A stretch of 34,224 nucleotides of DNA, from the NCBI GenBank assembly GCA_002772895.1, contig PFCS01000017.1:2262-36485 (forward strand), in the 5' to 3' direction. Each line of letters opens with the position of its first letter. The first letter of the stretch is position 1. The DNA is from Parcubacteria group bacterium CG10_big_fil_rev_8_21_14_0_10_36_14. Lineage in GTDB: Bacteria > Patescibacteriota > Patescibacteriia > GCA-002772895. Made by a program: the position numbers and the translations under genes. The notes beneath the pieces were generated by a model. It was not told the origin of the DNA and did no database searches. It was given only the letters and a program-made list of their open reading frames with translations. This document shows, one piece after another, positions 22,522-30,241 of this stretch.

Positions 22522-23442
22522 TTATTTATTTAACGCTCTCTTATAGACTCTTTCCGGTTTAGGACCAACAAAAGCCTCTCCATTTATAAATATTGTTGGT
22601 GTACCATAGATACTGGTTTGTTTTGTTTCTTCAAGCATCTCAAAAACCCTATCTTTTATCTCTTCACTTTCTGTGCATTTTCTTATTTCCTCAACATCAA
22701 GACCTAAACTTTGGATAATACCATCCGTAAAACTTGAGTTAGCGATTGCACTTTTTTCGGAAGAAAATATCAAATCATTAAACAGCCGAAGCTTTCCCTC
22801 GTCTTCTTTTTGTACACAATAACCATAAGCGGTTAAGTAATTAGTTTCAGTTTTTACCGGAAAATGAATGAAAACATAATCGACACTATATTTATCTAGC
22901 AAATTATTAATTATAGGATATGCTTCTCGTGTATAATCACAAGAATAGCACCCGATAAACACAATCTCATTTTTTGCCCCAACATTTGTATGGGGGAAAA
23001 GAGACAAATCAACATCTTTTAAAGACAGTCCTGACTCTTTTGGCGCTTCTGCAAAACATTCTTCACCAATAGCACTTATTTGATTATTTTTTCCAGTTGG
23101 ATCGAAAACGCAAAAACCCGAAGCATTTAATCCATTGCAACTTCCGTAGGCATAGTAGTTCCAAACACTATTTCCAACCCAAATAATACTCAGAATACTT
23201 AGAAGGATAAATATCCAAGACAATAACTCAAAATATTTATTAAAAATTCGCGCTAAGAGGGGAGTACGGTTTATAAGCTTTGACAATATCATTCCTTTAA
23301 ACTTTTCGCGAAATGTAACGATGCAGGGACGAAAAGTAACACGTCTAAAAACACACGACCCGGCTTCTTTTGCCAATTCGCGGTGTGTAGCGCTAAATAT
23401 TCCCAAAATTCCAAATAAAATAAAACCCACTAAACAAAACAT
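22522..23442 (-). CDS. Membrane-anchored thioredoxin/DsbA-fold protein
   Basis: A 306-residue protein. A short N-terminal helix (about 2-18), a cysteine-containing linker (AGSCVFRRVTFRPC, 27-40) and a second helix (about 72-95) precede an extracytoplasmic thioredoxin-fold domain with the redox motif GCYSC (about 163-167) and the cis-proline segment YGTPTIFING near 282-291. The paired cysteines in the linker could pass electrons to the CYSC site, as in self-contained redox relays, but this is inference. It sits between sufS-like and YdjM-like genes in an operon with two further DsbA-like proteins. T is at -1. Confidence 0.78.
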   Translation of the reverse strand: MFCLVGFILFGILGIFSATHRELAKEAGSCVFRRVTFRPCIVTFREKFKGMILSKLINRTPLLARIFNKYFELLSWIFILLSILSIIWVGNSVWNYYAYGSCNGLNASGFCVFDPTGKNNQISAIGEECFAEAPKESGLSLKDVDLSLFPHTNVGAKNEIVFIGCYSCDYTREAYPIINNLLDKYSVDYVFIHFPVKTETNYLTAYGYCVQKEDEGKLRLFNDLIFSSEKSAIANSSFTDGIIQSLGLDVEEIRKCTESEEIKDRVFEMLEETKQTSIYGTPTIFINGEAFVGPKPERVYKRALNK

Positions 23443-23476
23443 AGAAAATTAATTTTCAATTATGAATTACAAATTA

Positions 23477-24682
23477 TCAATATAATTTTAATATTTTCTC
23501 GAGAGTATTAACAAATTTCTCTGCTTCTTCTTCTGTGTTATAAAAATAAAATGATGCGCGCAAAGCTCCGTCAATTTTATTTTTATTAAACCATGAATGG
23601 ACACAAAATTGACCGGAACGGACCGCAATATTGGCGATATTATCAAACAAAACGCCAATTTCCGCTGATTTTCCGCTTATATCCGAGCAACGCATTGTTA
23701 TTATACCCGATCGCATTTGCGGGTCTTCTGGTCCAATAATTTTTATCCTATCGATACCGCATATGGCATCAGTTATAATTTTATTTAACCTATACTCTTG
23801 CGCTTCAATATTTTTATATCCAATTTTTTCAATATACTTTATAGCTTCTCCAAGGCCTAAAATTCCTGCATAATTTTGTAATCCCGCTTCAAGCCGTTCC
23901 GGTAATAGCAATAGTTTGTATCCTTCGTGTGTAGAATCTAAAACTGCGCCTCCGCCAACAAAAATAGGATTTAACTTCTCTAATAGTTCATATTTTCCAT
24001 ACAAAACGCCGATTCCCGAAGGCCCGCACATTTTATGTCCGGAAAATGCCAAAAAGTCTACGTCCATTTTTTTTATGCTTACTTCTCTATGCGGAACCGT
24101 TTGCGCGCCATCCAATAAGACTAGGGTGCCATTTTTATGGGCAATTTTTATTATTTCTTCCGCAGGAATCGTTGTTCCATCCAAATTAGATGTCATCACC
24201 ATTGCAACTAATTTTACACCCACAATTATCTCTTTAAACTTTTCTATATCGAAACTATTATCTTCGCGAGAGGGGACTGTTTTGTAAACAATTCCACGTT
24301 CATGCATCAGCTTTAGCCAAGGCGTTAAATTGGAATTATGCTCTTTATCTGTCCCTAAAACAACATCACCCTTTTTCAGGTCCAATGAATTGGCAACAAT
24401 ATTAATCGCCTCTGTAGTATTTTTAGTAAATATAATTTCTTCACTTTTTTTTGCTCCAATAAAACGAGCAATATTCTGTCTAACATTTTCAATATCTTTT
24501 GTTAATCTGTCCGCTATCTTATATGCGCTTCTTCCAGCGCAAACAGGATATTCATTATAATATTTGTTTATTGCATCAACAACCGGTTGCGGGCGAAGCG
24601 TCATACATGCGTTATCAAAATAAACCAGATTGGGCTGGTTTTTGAAAATTGGAAAATCTTGTCTAAAATTATCTAAAACCAT
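23477..24682 (-). CDS. SufS-like cysteine desulfurase (class V aminotransferase)
   Basis: A 401-residue PLP enzyme. The PLP lysine is in SGHKMCGPSGIG (about 214-225), preceded by LDGAQTVPH. The C-terminal active-site loop RSGQFCVHSWFNK contains a cysteine in the position of the SufS persulfide residue. It resembles the SufS/CsdA class, which takes sulfur from cysteine as a persulfide. No sufBCD, sufU or iscU is in the window; instead it lies within an operon of thiol-disulfide proteins, 6 nt after the DsbA-like lipoprotein. The stop is TGA followed by TAA. T is at -1. Confidence 0.87.
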   Translation of the reverse strand: MVLDNFRQDFPIFKNQPNLVYFDNACMTLRPQPVVDAINKYYNEYPVCAGRSAYKIADRLTKDIENVRQNIARFIGAKKSEEIIFTKNTTEAINIVANSLDLKKGDVVLGTDKEHNSNLTPWLKLMHERGIVYKTVPSREDNSFDIEKFKEIIVGVKLVAMVMTSNLDGTTIPAEEIIKIAHKNGTLVLLDGAQTVPHREVSIKKMDVDFLAFSGHKMCGPSGIGVLYGKYELLEKLNPIFVGGGAVLDSTHEGYKLLLLPERLEAGLQNYAGILGLGEAIKYIEKIGYKNIEAQEYRLNKIITDAICGIDRIKIIGPEDPQMRSGIITMRCSDISGKSAEIGVLFDNIANIAVRSGQFCVHSWFNKNKIDGALRASFYFYNTEEEAEKFVNTLEKILKLY

Positions 24683-24688
24683 AACTTT

Positions 24689-25315
24689 TTATTTTTGAAC
24701 TACGCCCAAGTCCATTAACTTTCTATCTACGATTCTTTTTATAGATAGATATGACCCGGCTCCGCTTACTTTCTCTCCATTTATAACATAAGTTGGAGTA
24801 GAATTTATTTTACTTGCTCTTGCTTCATCAATATCAGAGAGAATTTGAGACTGATATTTATTACTATCCAAGCAAGAATCAAATTGTGAGCCATCTAATC
24901 CTAAATCACGTGCCACTCTCTTCAAAAACTTGCTATCATATGTGCTTGCTCCTTCAGCGCCCTGAACTTCGAATATTTTGTTATGAAAATTATAAAATTT
25001 TCCCTGCTCTTCCGCGCAAAGAGCGGCATTTGCCGCACGACGCGATACTTCTCCCATAAAAGCAAAGTTTTTATACACTAGCTTTGCTTCTCCATTTTCT
25101 ATATAATCTTCGATTAAAAATGGAACAATAGAAGATTCAGCTAGTTTGCAGGCGCTACATTGATAATCAAAATATTCCACAATCTCTACAGGTGCGTCAT
25201 CATTGCCGATTTGAGGATTTTTTATTGTCGCTTGTGATATATTTCCTGTGCATCCCGCACCCGTCAAAACCAAGGCCATCAACAAAATAAAAATTTCTTT
25301 TATTTTAGATGTCAT
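24689..25315 (-). CDS. DsbA-like lipoprotein
   Basis: A 208-residue thioredoxin-fold protein. Residues 1-22 form a signal peptide ending in LTGAGC, so a lipid anchor is probable. The redox site is CSAC in EYFDYQCSACK (about 50-60), and the cis-proline segment is NSTPTYVINGEKVSGAGSY near 175-193. This is the DsbA/ScoA subfamily, oxidising or shuffling disulfides outside the membrane. The frame is open 13 codons upstream (ATG 25354), but that would overlap the preceding gene and spoil the signal peptide; ATG 25315 has T at -1. It lies between a second DsbA-like gene and the SufS-like gene. Confidence 0.85.
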   Translation of the reverse strand: MTSKIKEIFILLMALVLTGAGCTGNISQATIKNPQIGNDDAPVEIVEYFDYQCSACKLAESSIVPFLIEDYIENGEAKLVYKNFAFMGEVSRRAANAALCAEEQGKFYNFHNKIFEVQGAEGASTYDSKFLKRVARDLGLDGSQFDSCLDSNKYQSQILSDIDEARASKINSTPTYVINGEKVSGAGSYLSIKRIVDRKLMDLGVVQK

Positions 25316-25334
25316 AAAAAATAATTGATATTTT

Positions 25335-26141
25335 CTATAATGCAGCATCAACAACCGGTTTCATTTCGGTATAGCTATAGGCTCCGCTAAAGTTTGTTGT
25401 ATTAACAAAAAAACTTGGAGTGCCTTGAAAACCCAATTGCGCCGCTGTATTCATATCTTGCACTAAATTATTGTCATATTTCCCACTCTCTAGACATGTT
25501 TTCATATCATTATAGCTAACAACAGATTTTAGTAAGGTTGCAACTTTGTCTACTTTAGCGCTTGCATCCAAAGTTGTATCATTCAAAATAGCATAACCAT
25601 TTGCGGACATTAGCAACTCATGAGCTTGCCAAAACTTTCCTTTTGCATTGGCGCAATATAGAGCTTTTGCTCCAACCTCTCCATTATTATGACCATTTGC
25701 GTAAAGCCAGACAAAAGAGGCTTTGCCTTGCTCAACCAGCTTTTTCATCTCTGCAACTGGCGATACATAAGTTCCTCCATCGGCAACCAATATAAATCTG
25801 TCGCCCGCCTGCTGGTTTAAAGAAGGATTTAATCCTGAGGCAATACTACAATACGGACAGCTCGGATCGGAAATCTCTACAAAAATAAGCTTGGAATCTT
25901 TTTTTCCAATAGTTATATTTCCTCCGGTAAAGAGCGCCCTTAAGCTATCCATTGTTACGGTTGGTTTTGTCTCTGCTCCGGTTTCTTGGGTTGTAGCTAC
26001 GGTTGGGGTAGTCTCTGCCTCCGCCTTTACAAAATCCTTTGTCTGCAAAAACCTTCCGCCATATCCCAACATCAATCCAACAGCCAAAGCACTAACCACA
26101 AAAAGAGTAGTTTTATTTATTTTTATTGTTAGTTCTTCCAT
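25335..26141 (-). CDS. DsbA-like membrane-anchored thioredoxin-fold protein
   Basis: A 268-residue protein with an N-terminal membrane helix (about 11-29), a threonine-rich linker (about 40-62) and a DsbA-type domain. The redox site is CPYC in DPSCPYC near 94-97, and the cis-proline segment is GFQGTPSFFVN near 237-247. It is first in the minus-strand operon, behind its own promoter (26178-26206). With the following lipoprotein it gives two DsbA-type enzymes in tandem, so one may be an oxidase and the other an isomerase or reductase; the sequence alone does not decide. T is at -1. Confidence 0.85.
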   Translation of the reverse strand: MEELTIKINKTTLFVVSALAVGLMLGYGGRFLQTKDFVKAEAETTPTVATTQETGAETKPTVTMDSLRALFTGGNITIGKKDSKLIFVEISDPSCPYCSIASGLNPSLNQQAGDRFILVADGGTYVSPVAEMKKLVEQGKASFVWLYANGHNNGEVGAKALYCANAKGKFWQAHELLMSANGYAILNDTTLDASAKVDKVATLLKSVVSYNDMKTCLESGKYDNNLVQDMNTAAQLGFQGTPSFFVNTTNFSGAYSYTEMKPVVDAAL

Positions 26142-26177
26142 ATTTTATATATTATATTAATTTTTAAATATTAAATT

Positions 26178-26206
26178 ATCATACCATATTTATAAAAATC
26201 AAGCAA
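26178..26206 (-). promoter_or_regulatory. Promoter of the DsbA-SufS operon
   Basis: TTGCTT (26206-26201), a 17-nt spacer and TATGAT (26183-26178) on the minus strand, just past the end of copA. Confidence 0.55.
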
Positions 26207-26211
26207 CCCAT

Positions 26212-28386
26212 TTAGTCAAGCTTTTTTCTTTTTAAGAATAATGAATTTAGCACTACCGAAACACTTGACAAAGCCATTGCCAAGCCCGCTAATTCCGGTC
26301 GTAAAAGCCCTGAAGCGGCGATAGGTATTCCTATGCTATTATAAAACAATGCCCAAAACATATTTTGTTTTATTTTTGCCATAGTCATTCTGCTAAGACG
26401 TATTGCTCGTCCGACATCGGCAATACTGTCTTTTACGAGAATAATCCCACCTGTTTCAATAGCAATATCAGCACCAGCCCCCATAACAATACCTAAATCG
26501 GCTTGAGCTAAAGCAGGGGCGTCATTTATACCATCACCGACCATTGCCACTTTAGTACCTCTTAATTGAAGTTCTTTTATCTTGTCAGCTTTTTCACCGG
26601 GCAAGACTTCTGCCATTATATTTTCAATTCCCGCCTGTTTACCGATAGCTTTTGCTGTACGTTCATTATCTCCGGTGATAAGCCATATATCTATGCCATA
26701 TTTTCGCAAAACAAGGAGCGCCTCCTTTGTCCCTTTTTTTAAAGTATCAGAAATAGCTATGAGCCCCGCTACTCTACCGTCTAGCGCCGACATAACAACA
26801 GTCTGTCCCTGTTTTTCTAAATCTTTTTTTTCTTTTTTTATATCTTCTGAAATTTTAATTTTATTTTCAATCAAAAATAATTCTGTTCCAATTAATATTT
26901 CTTTTTCTAAGACAACACCTTTTGCGCCCTTTCCTAAAATAGCTTTAAAATTTTTCGGCTCTTCAATAGTTACTTTTTTTTGTTTTGCAAAATTTACAAT
27001 TGCTTCTGCCAAAGAGTGTTCAGACACAGATTCTAAAGAAGCGGCCATTTCAAGTAGCTCTTTTTCTTTTATGTCGTAAGTTATTACCTTTGTTACATTG
27101 GGCTTACCTTCCGTTAAAGTTCCGGTTTTATCAAAAACAATCACATTTATCTTATTTGCAACCTCAAGCGCTCCGCCATTTTTAATTAAAATCCCATTTT
27201 GCGCGCCCCGCCCGGTTCCTACAATAATAGCAGTCGGGGTCGCAAGCCCCAACGCGCACGGACACGCAATAACAAGCACCGCTACGCCCGCAAGAAGCGC
27301 AAAAACAAAAGACGCGGATAAAACAAAATACCAAACAGCAAACGCAATTATGGCTATCGCGATTACAACGGGGACAAAATAAGAAGAAACCATATCGGCA
27401 AAACGCTCTATTGGCGCTTTTGAACCCTGCGCCTCTTCCACCATTTTAATAATTTGCGCGAGTAAAGTTTCTTTTCCGACTTTTGTCGCCTTAAATCTAA
27501 AGCTTCCGGTTTTATTTATAGTGGCGCCAAACACAGTGTCTCCAACTGATTTATCCACAGGGATACTCTCACCGGAAATCATTGACTCGTCTATGCTGGA
27601 TTGTCCGCTTACAATTATTCCGTCAACAGAAATTTTTTCACCCGGCTTTACTATTATTACATCACCAATGCGGACATCTTCAATTGAAACTTTGATTATT
27701 TCGTTTCCACGGACGACATTTGCTGTTTTCGCCTGAAGCTCAAATAATTTTTTAATCGCATCGCCCGCTTTTCCTCGCGCGCGCGCTTCCAACCAGTTTC
27801 CTAAAATGACAAAGGTTATTAAAAGAGACGATGTTTCAAAAAAAACATCACTCTTAAGCCAAAAAGTATTAGCTACGCTGTAAGCGTAAGCCGCGGTTGT
27901 GCCCATTGCGATAAGCATATCCATATTGGCGGACTTATTTTTCAAAGCATAATAAGTCCCGCGATAAAACCGCCACCCAATAACAAATTGCGCAATTGAC
28001 GCCAAAATAAATTGCGCGAACATACTTTCAAAAGATTTATTTTTCAAAATCATTGATAGCACAATAATCGGTATTGATAACATCAACCCAAGAATAAAAG
28101 CGTTTCGTTCGCGTGGAGAATGTTCGTGTTCGTGAGAATGCCCCTTCATCTTCATTTTATGTTCTTTGGGCATTTCATCAGAAGAAACTTTGTATCCGGC
28201 TTTCTTTACAGCAGAAATCACTTCTTTTTCAATATCTTTTCCTTCATATTCCACTCTCATTTTCTCATCCGCAAAATTAACATCCGCTTTTTTTATCCCA
28301 GATATCTTTTTAACATTTTTTTCAATTATTTTTGCGCAAGATACGCAATGCATACCCTCAATTTTTAAAATCTTTTTTTGCAACAT
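26212..28386 (-). CDS. copA: Copper-translocating P-type ATPase
   Basis: A 724-residue P1B-type ATPase. One N-terminal HMA domain has GMHCVSC (12-18), followed by a Met/His-rich linker ([14 protein letters not shown], about 81-94), eight membrane helices, CPC in [11 protein letters not shown], the phosphorylation site [11 protein letters not shown] and the hinge [10 protein letters not shown]. The last helices carry YN (FYNSIGIP) and MALSS, the Cu(I) ATPase signature, so copper rather than zinc or cadmium is exported. It is downstream of the HMA-SafE fusion and csoR on the same strand, separated by a 92-nt gap with a hairpin. T is at -1. Confidence 0.95.
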   Translation of the reverse strand: MLQKKILKIEGMHCVSCAKIIEKNVKKISGIKKADVNFADEKMRVEYEGKDIEKEVISAVKKAGYKVSSDEMPKEHKMKMKGHSHEHEHSPRERNAFILGLMLSIPIIVLSMILKNKSFESMFAQFILASIAQFVIGWRFYRGTYYALKNKSANMDMLIAMGTTAAYAYSVANTFWLKSDVFFETSSLLITFVILGNWLEARARGKAGDAIKKLFELQAKTANVVRGNEIIKVSIEDVRIGDVIIVKPGEKISVDGIIVSGQSSIDESMISGESIPVDKSVGDTVFGATINKTGSFRFKATKVGKETLLAQIIKMVEEAQGSKAPIERFADMVSSYFVPVVIAIAIIAFAVWYFVLSASFVFALLAGVAVLVIACPCALGLATPTAIIVGTGRGAQNGILIKNGGALEVANKINVIVFDKTGTLTEGKPNVTKVITYDIKEKELLEMAASLESVSEHSLAEAIVNFAKQKKVTIEEPKNFKAILGKGAKGVVLEKEILIGTELFLIENKIKISEDIKKEKKDLEKQGQTVVMSALDGRVAGLIAISDTLKKGTKEALLVLRKYGIDIWLITGDNERTAKAIGKQAGIENIMAEVLPGEKADKIKELQLRGTKVAMVGDGINDAPALAQADLGIVMGAGADIAIETGGIILVKDSIADVGRAIRLSRMTMAKIKQNMFWALFYNSIGIPIAASGLLRPELAGLAMALSSVSVVLNSLFLKRKKLD

Positions 28387-28425
28387 AATATATTATTAAT
28401 TTTTATTGGCGATCGTTGTGCGAGC

Positions 28426-28453
28426 GAAATGAAAAAGTACTCTTTTTCATTTC
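28426..28453. repeat. Perfect 12-bp hairpin between the SafE fusion and copA
   Basis: GAAATGAAAAAG (28426-28437) and CTTTTTCATTTC (28442-28453) with a 4-nt loop. No U-tract follows on the minus strand. The word AAGTACTCTTT occurs in it and again at 28470-28480. It may attenuate or process the message between the two copper genes. Confidence 0.55.
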
Positions 28454-28478
28454 CGAGCTGAAAGCACGAAAGTACTCT

Positions 28479-29825
28479 TTATTCAACTACGATAAATTTT
28501 CCCCAAACCATTTTCATCCAACAACTAAATTTTATCTCACCAACTTTTTTAGGCGTAAACTCAATAATATTCTCGCCATATTTTAGTTTCTTCCTTATAT
28601 TATACTCCGGCATTATTATTTCGTTTGTGCATCCGCTCATCTGCTTTACATTTATAATCCACCTGGCAGGCACGCCCCTTTTTATGTACAATAAATTAGG
28701 AGAATATCCGCCAAACGTTAAATCCATTTTTACGGTCTGAAACCCTTTTGCATCTTTATCTGTTGTGTTTAAAATTTGACTGGTAGTTTGACGAGGGACT
28801 ATGCTTCCCATTCCATATCCAAAATTAACAAATCCGCGGTTCAACATAAAAACTCCCAAAATGATAACAATTATTCCAGAAATTTTTAAAGCATATTTTA
28901 TCTTCTCTTGGCTGATAAGAGAAATAAATTTTCCAAAACCAAACATTAAAGGAACTGTTCCAAGAGCATATATCCCCATTGATAAAGCGCCCCGCATTAT
29001 ACTTCCGGATGCCAAAGCATATAATTGCATAGCTTGCAAAGGACCGCAGGGCATAAGCCCATTTAAAAGTCCAACGATAAACGGGCCTTTTGGTTTTTTA
29101 GCGCGTTTCTGACTAAATAAAAAACGCGCGATGAATAATGGGGTTTTTAATTTTATTTTATCAAGCCACTTAGAATTGGTTACCAAAGACAACCCCATTA
29201 AAATCATAAATCCTCCTGCCACTAATGTGACAATGCCTGTAAATGTCGGGTTTATCGCAAAAAAAGACCCAAACCCGCCTAAAACACCGCCAATTAATGA
29301 ATAAGAGATTACTCTCCCAAGATTATATTGAAAGTGGGGGAGAGAAGACGCTTTTCCGTTATTTTTTATCTGATGCTTAGTTGTATATGCCACTACCAAT
29401 CCTCCGCACATTCCAACACAATGAAAGCTAGCCAACAGACCAATAATAAAAATCAGCCAATATCCAATATTATTTTCGTTTAATCTTGAAAGAACGCTCA
29501 AATAACCCAAATTTTTTATCAAAAAATACCCTACAACAAAAACCAGCAATAAAATTACGGCTATAACCATATTGTTGGAAATTCGGATTTCCAATCCTTT
29601 TTTCTCCGATGAATTTTTTACCACTTTATAGTTTAATTTTTCAATAGCCTTAAAAATACGCTCTTGTGATATCTTTGCGTCATCAAACTCCAAATCGCAT
29701 TGACCTGTCGCATAGTCAACAGAAACAGCTTTCACACCCTCTCGCGCTCCAAGTTCTGTTTCAATTAGCACCTTGCAACTTTCACAATGTAGACCTTCAA
29801 TTTTTATTTTAATTTTTTCAAACAT
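28479..29825 (-). CDS. HMA - SafE/UreH-like transporter - cupredoxin fusion
   Basis: A 448-residue three-part protein. Residues 1-70 are an HMA domain with GLHCESC (11-17). From about 82 to 325 come roughly seven membrane helices of the TauE/SafE or UreH-like type, with FHCVGMCGG near 135-143 and NGLMPCGPLQAM near 254-265, both cysteine motifs in helices. Residues about 355-448 are a cupredoxin-like domain ending in FSCWMKMVWGKFIVVE, whose C-x-M-x-M is a plausible copper site. By family knowledge such proteins move or hand over copper across the membrane. It starts just after csoR and precedes copA. T is at -1. Confidence 0.85.
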   Translation of the reverse strand: MFEKIKIKIEGLHCESCKVLIETELGAREGVKAVSVDYATGQCDLEFDDAKISQERIFKAIEKLNYKVVKNSSEKKGLEIRISNNMVIAVILLLVFVVGYFLIKNLGYLSVLSRLNENNIGYWLIFIIGLLASFHCVGMCGGLVVAYTTKHQIKNNGKASSLPHFQYNLGRVISYSLIGGVLGGFGSFFAINPTFTGIVTLVAGGFMILMGLSLVTNSKWLDKIKLKTPLFIARFLFSQKRAKKPKGPFIVGLLNGLMPCGPLQAMQLYALASGSIMRGALSMGIYALGTVPLMFGFGKFISLISQEKIKYALKISGIIVIILGVFMLNRGFVNFGYGMGSIVPRQTTSQILNTTDKDAKGFQTVKMDLTFGGYSPNLLYIKRGVPARWIINVKQMSGCTNEIIMPEYNIRKKLKYGENIIEFTPKKVGEIKFSCWMKMVWGKFIVVE

Positions 29826-29826
29826 A

Positions 29827-30099
29827 CTACTTTCCGGCCAATTTTGTAACCTTTAATATTTCTTCTATCATCTCCTCTTTTCTTTTTTGGCTTGCAGTAC
29901 CTATCGCTTTTTTAAAACAAGTATCAAGGTGCCCTTCCATAAGCATCTGATGAGCTGATTTTAAAAGTCCGATGATTGCCAAATTTTGTTGCATTATATT
30001 TATGCAATACTCATTTTGCTCGGACATATTTATTACTTTGGCAAGCAAGCTTTGCGCTTTTTTAAAATTAATAAGCGTCTTTTGTTTTTGACCTGACAT
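29827..30099 (-). CDS. csoR: Copper-sensing repressor CsoR
   Basis: A 90-residue all-helical repressor. The Cu(I) ligands are Cys32, His57 and Cys61 (EYC ... GHLDTC), with spacings of 25 and 4 exactly as in the Mycobacterium protein (36, 61, 65). Cu(I) binding should release it from DNA and derepress the copper genes behind it. An in-frame ATG at 30135 would add 12 residues but lies in the presumed operator; both starts have T at -1, and I prefer ATG 30099 from the family length. It heads the csoR, HMA-SafE-cupredoxin, copA unit and diverges from lysS. Confidence 0.88.
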   Translation of the reverse strand: MSGQKQKTLINFKKAQSLLAKVINMSEQNEYCINIMQQNLAIIGLLKSAHQMLMEGHLDTCFKKAIGTASQKRKEEMIEEILKVTKLAGK

Positions 30100-30133
30100 A
30101 ATTTTATTTTTAATTATTAGTTTATCAATACCC

Positions 30134-30146
30134 ATACCATAGGTAT
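30134..30146. promoter_or_regulatory. Candidate CsoR operator
   Basis: ATACCATAGGTAT, a 5-3-5 inverted repeat, lies at the predicted transcription start of csoR. The TACC/GGTA ends recall known CsoR sites, but the G-tracts are shorter. A second dyad, TATAGTATAATACTATA, covers the -10 region (30152-30168). Confidence 0.4.
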
Positions 30147-30152
30147 AGATAT

Positions 30153-30181
30153 ATAGTATTATACTATAAAAACATTGTCAA
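30153..30181 (-). promoter_or_regulatory. Promoter of csoR and the copper genes
   Basis: TTGACA (30181-30176), a 17-nt spacer and TACTAT (30158-30153) on the minus strand. Confidence 0.7.
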
Positions 30182-30196
30182 ATTTAGTTTGACAAT
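30174..30196. repeat. Inverted repeat holding both -35 boxes
   Basis: ATTGTCAAA (30174-30182) and TTTGACAAT (30188-30196) are exact inverted copies around a 5-nt centre. They contain the -35 elements of csoR (minus) and lysS (plus). Confidence 0.7.
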
Positions 30197-30217
30197 CCTT
30201 TAAACGAAGCGTAAAAT
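30189..30217 (+). promoter_or_regulatory. Promoter of lysS
   Basis: TTGACA (30189-30194), a 17-nt spacer and TAAAAT (30212-30217). The predicted leader is about 18 nt long, without an SD. Confidence 0.75.
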
Positions 30218-30241
30218 ATTTATATAAATAATATAAAAATT

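Noticed and set aside
23477-24682. Complete SUF iron-sulfur assembly operon
   Set aside because: Only a SufS-like enzyme is present; no sufB, C, D or U genes adjoin it.
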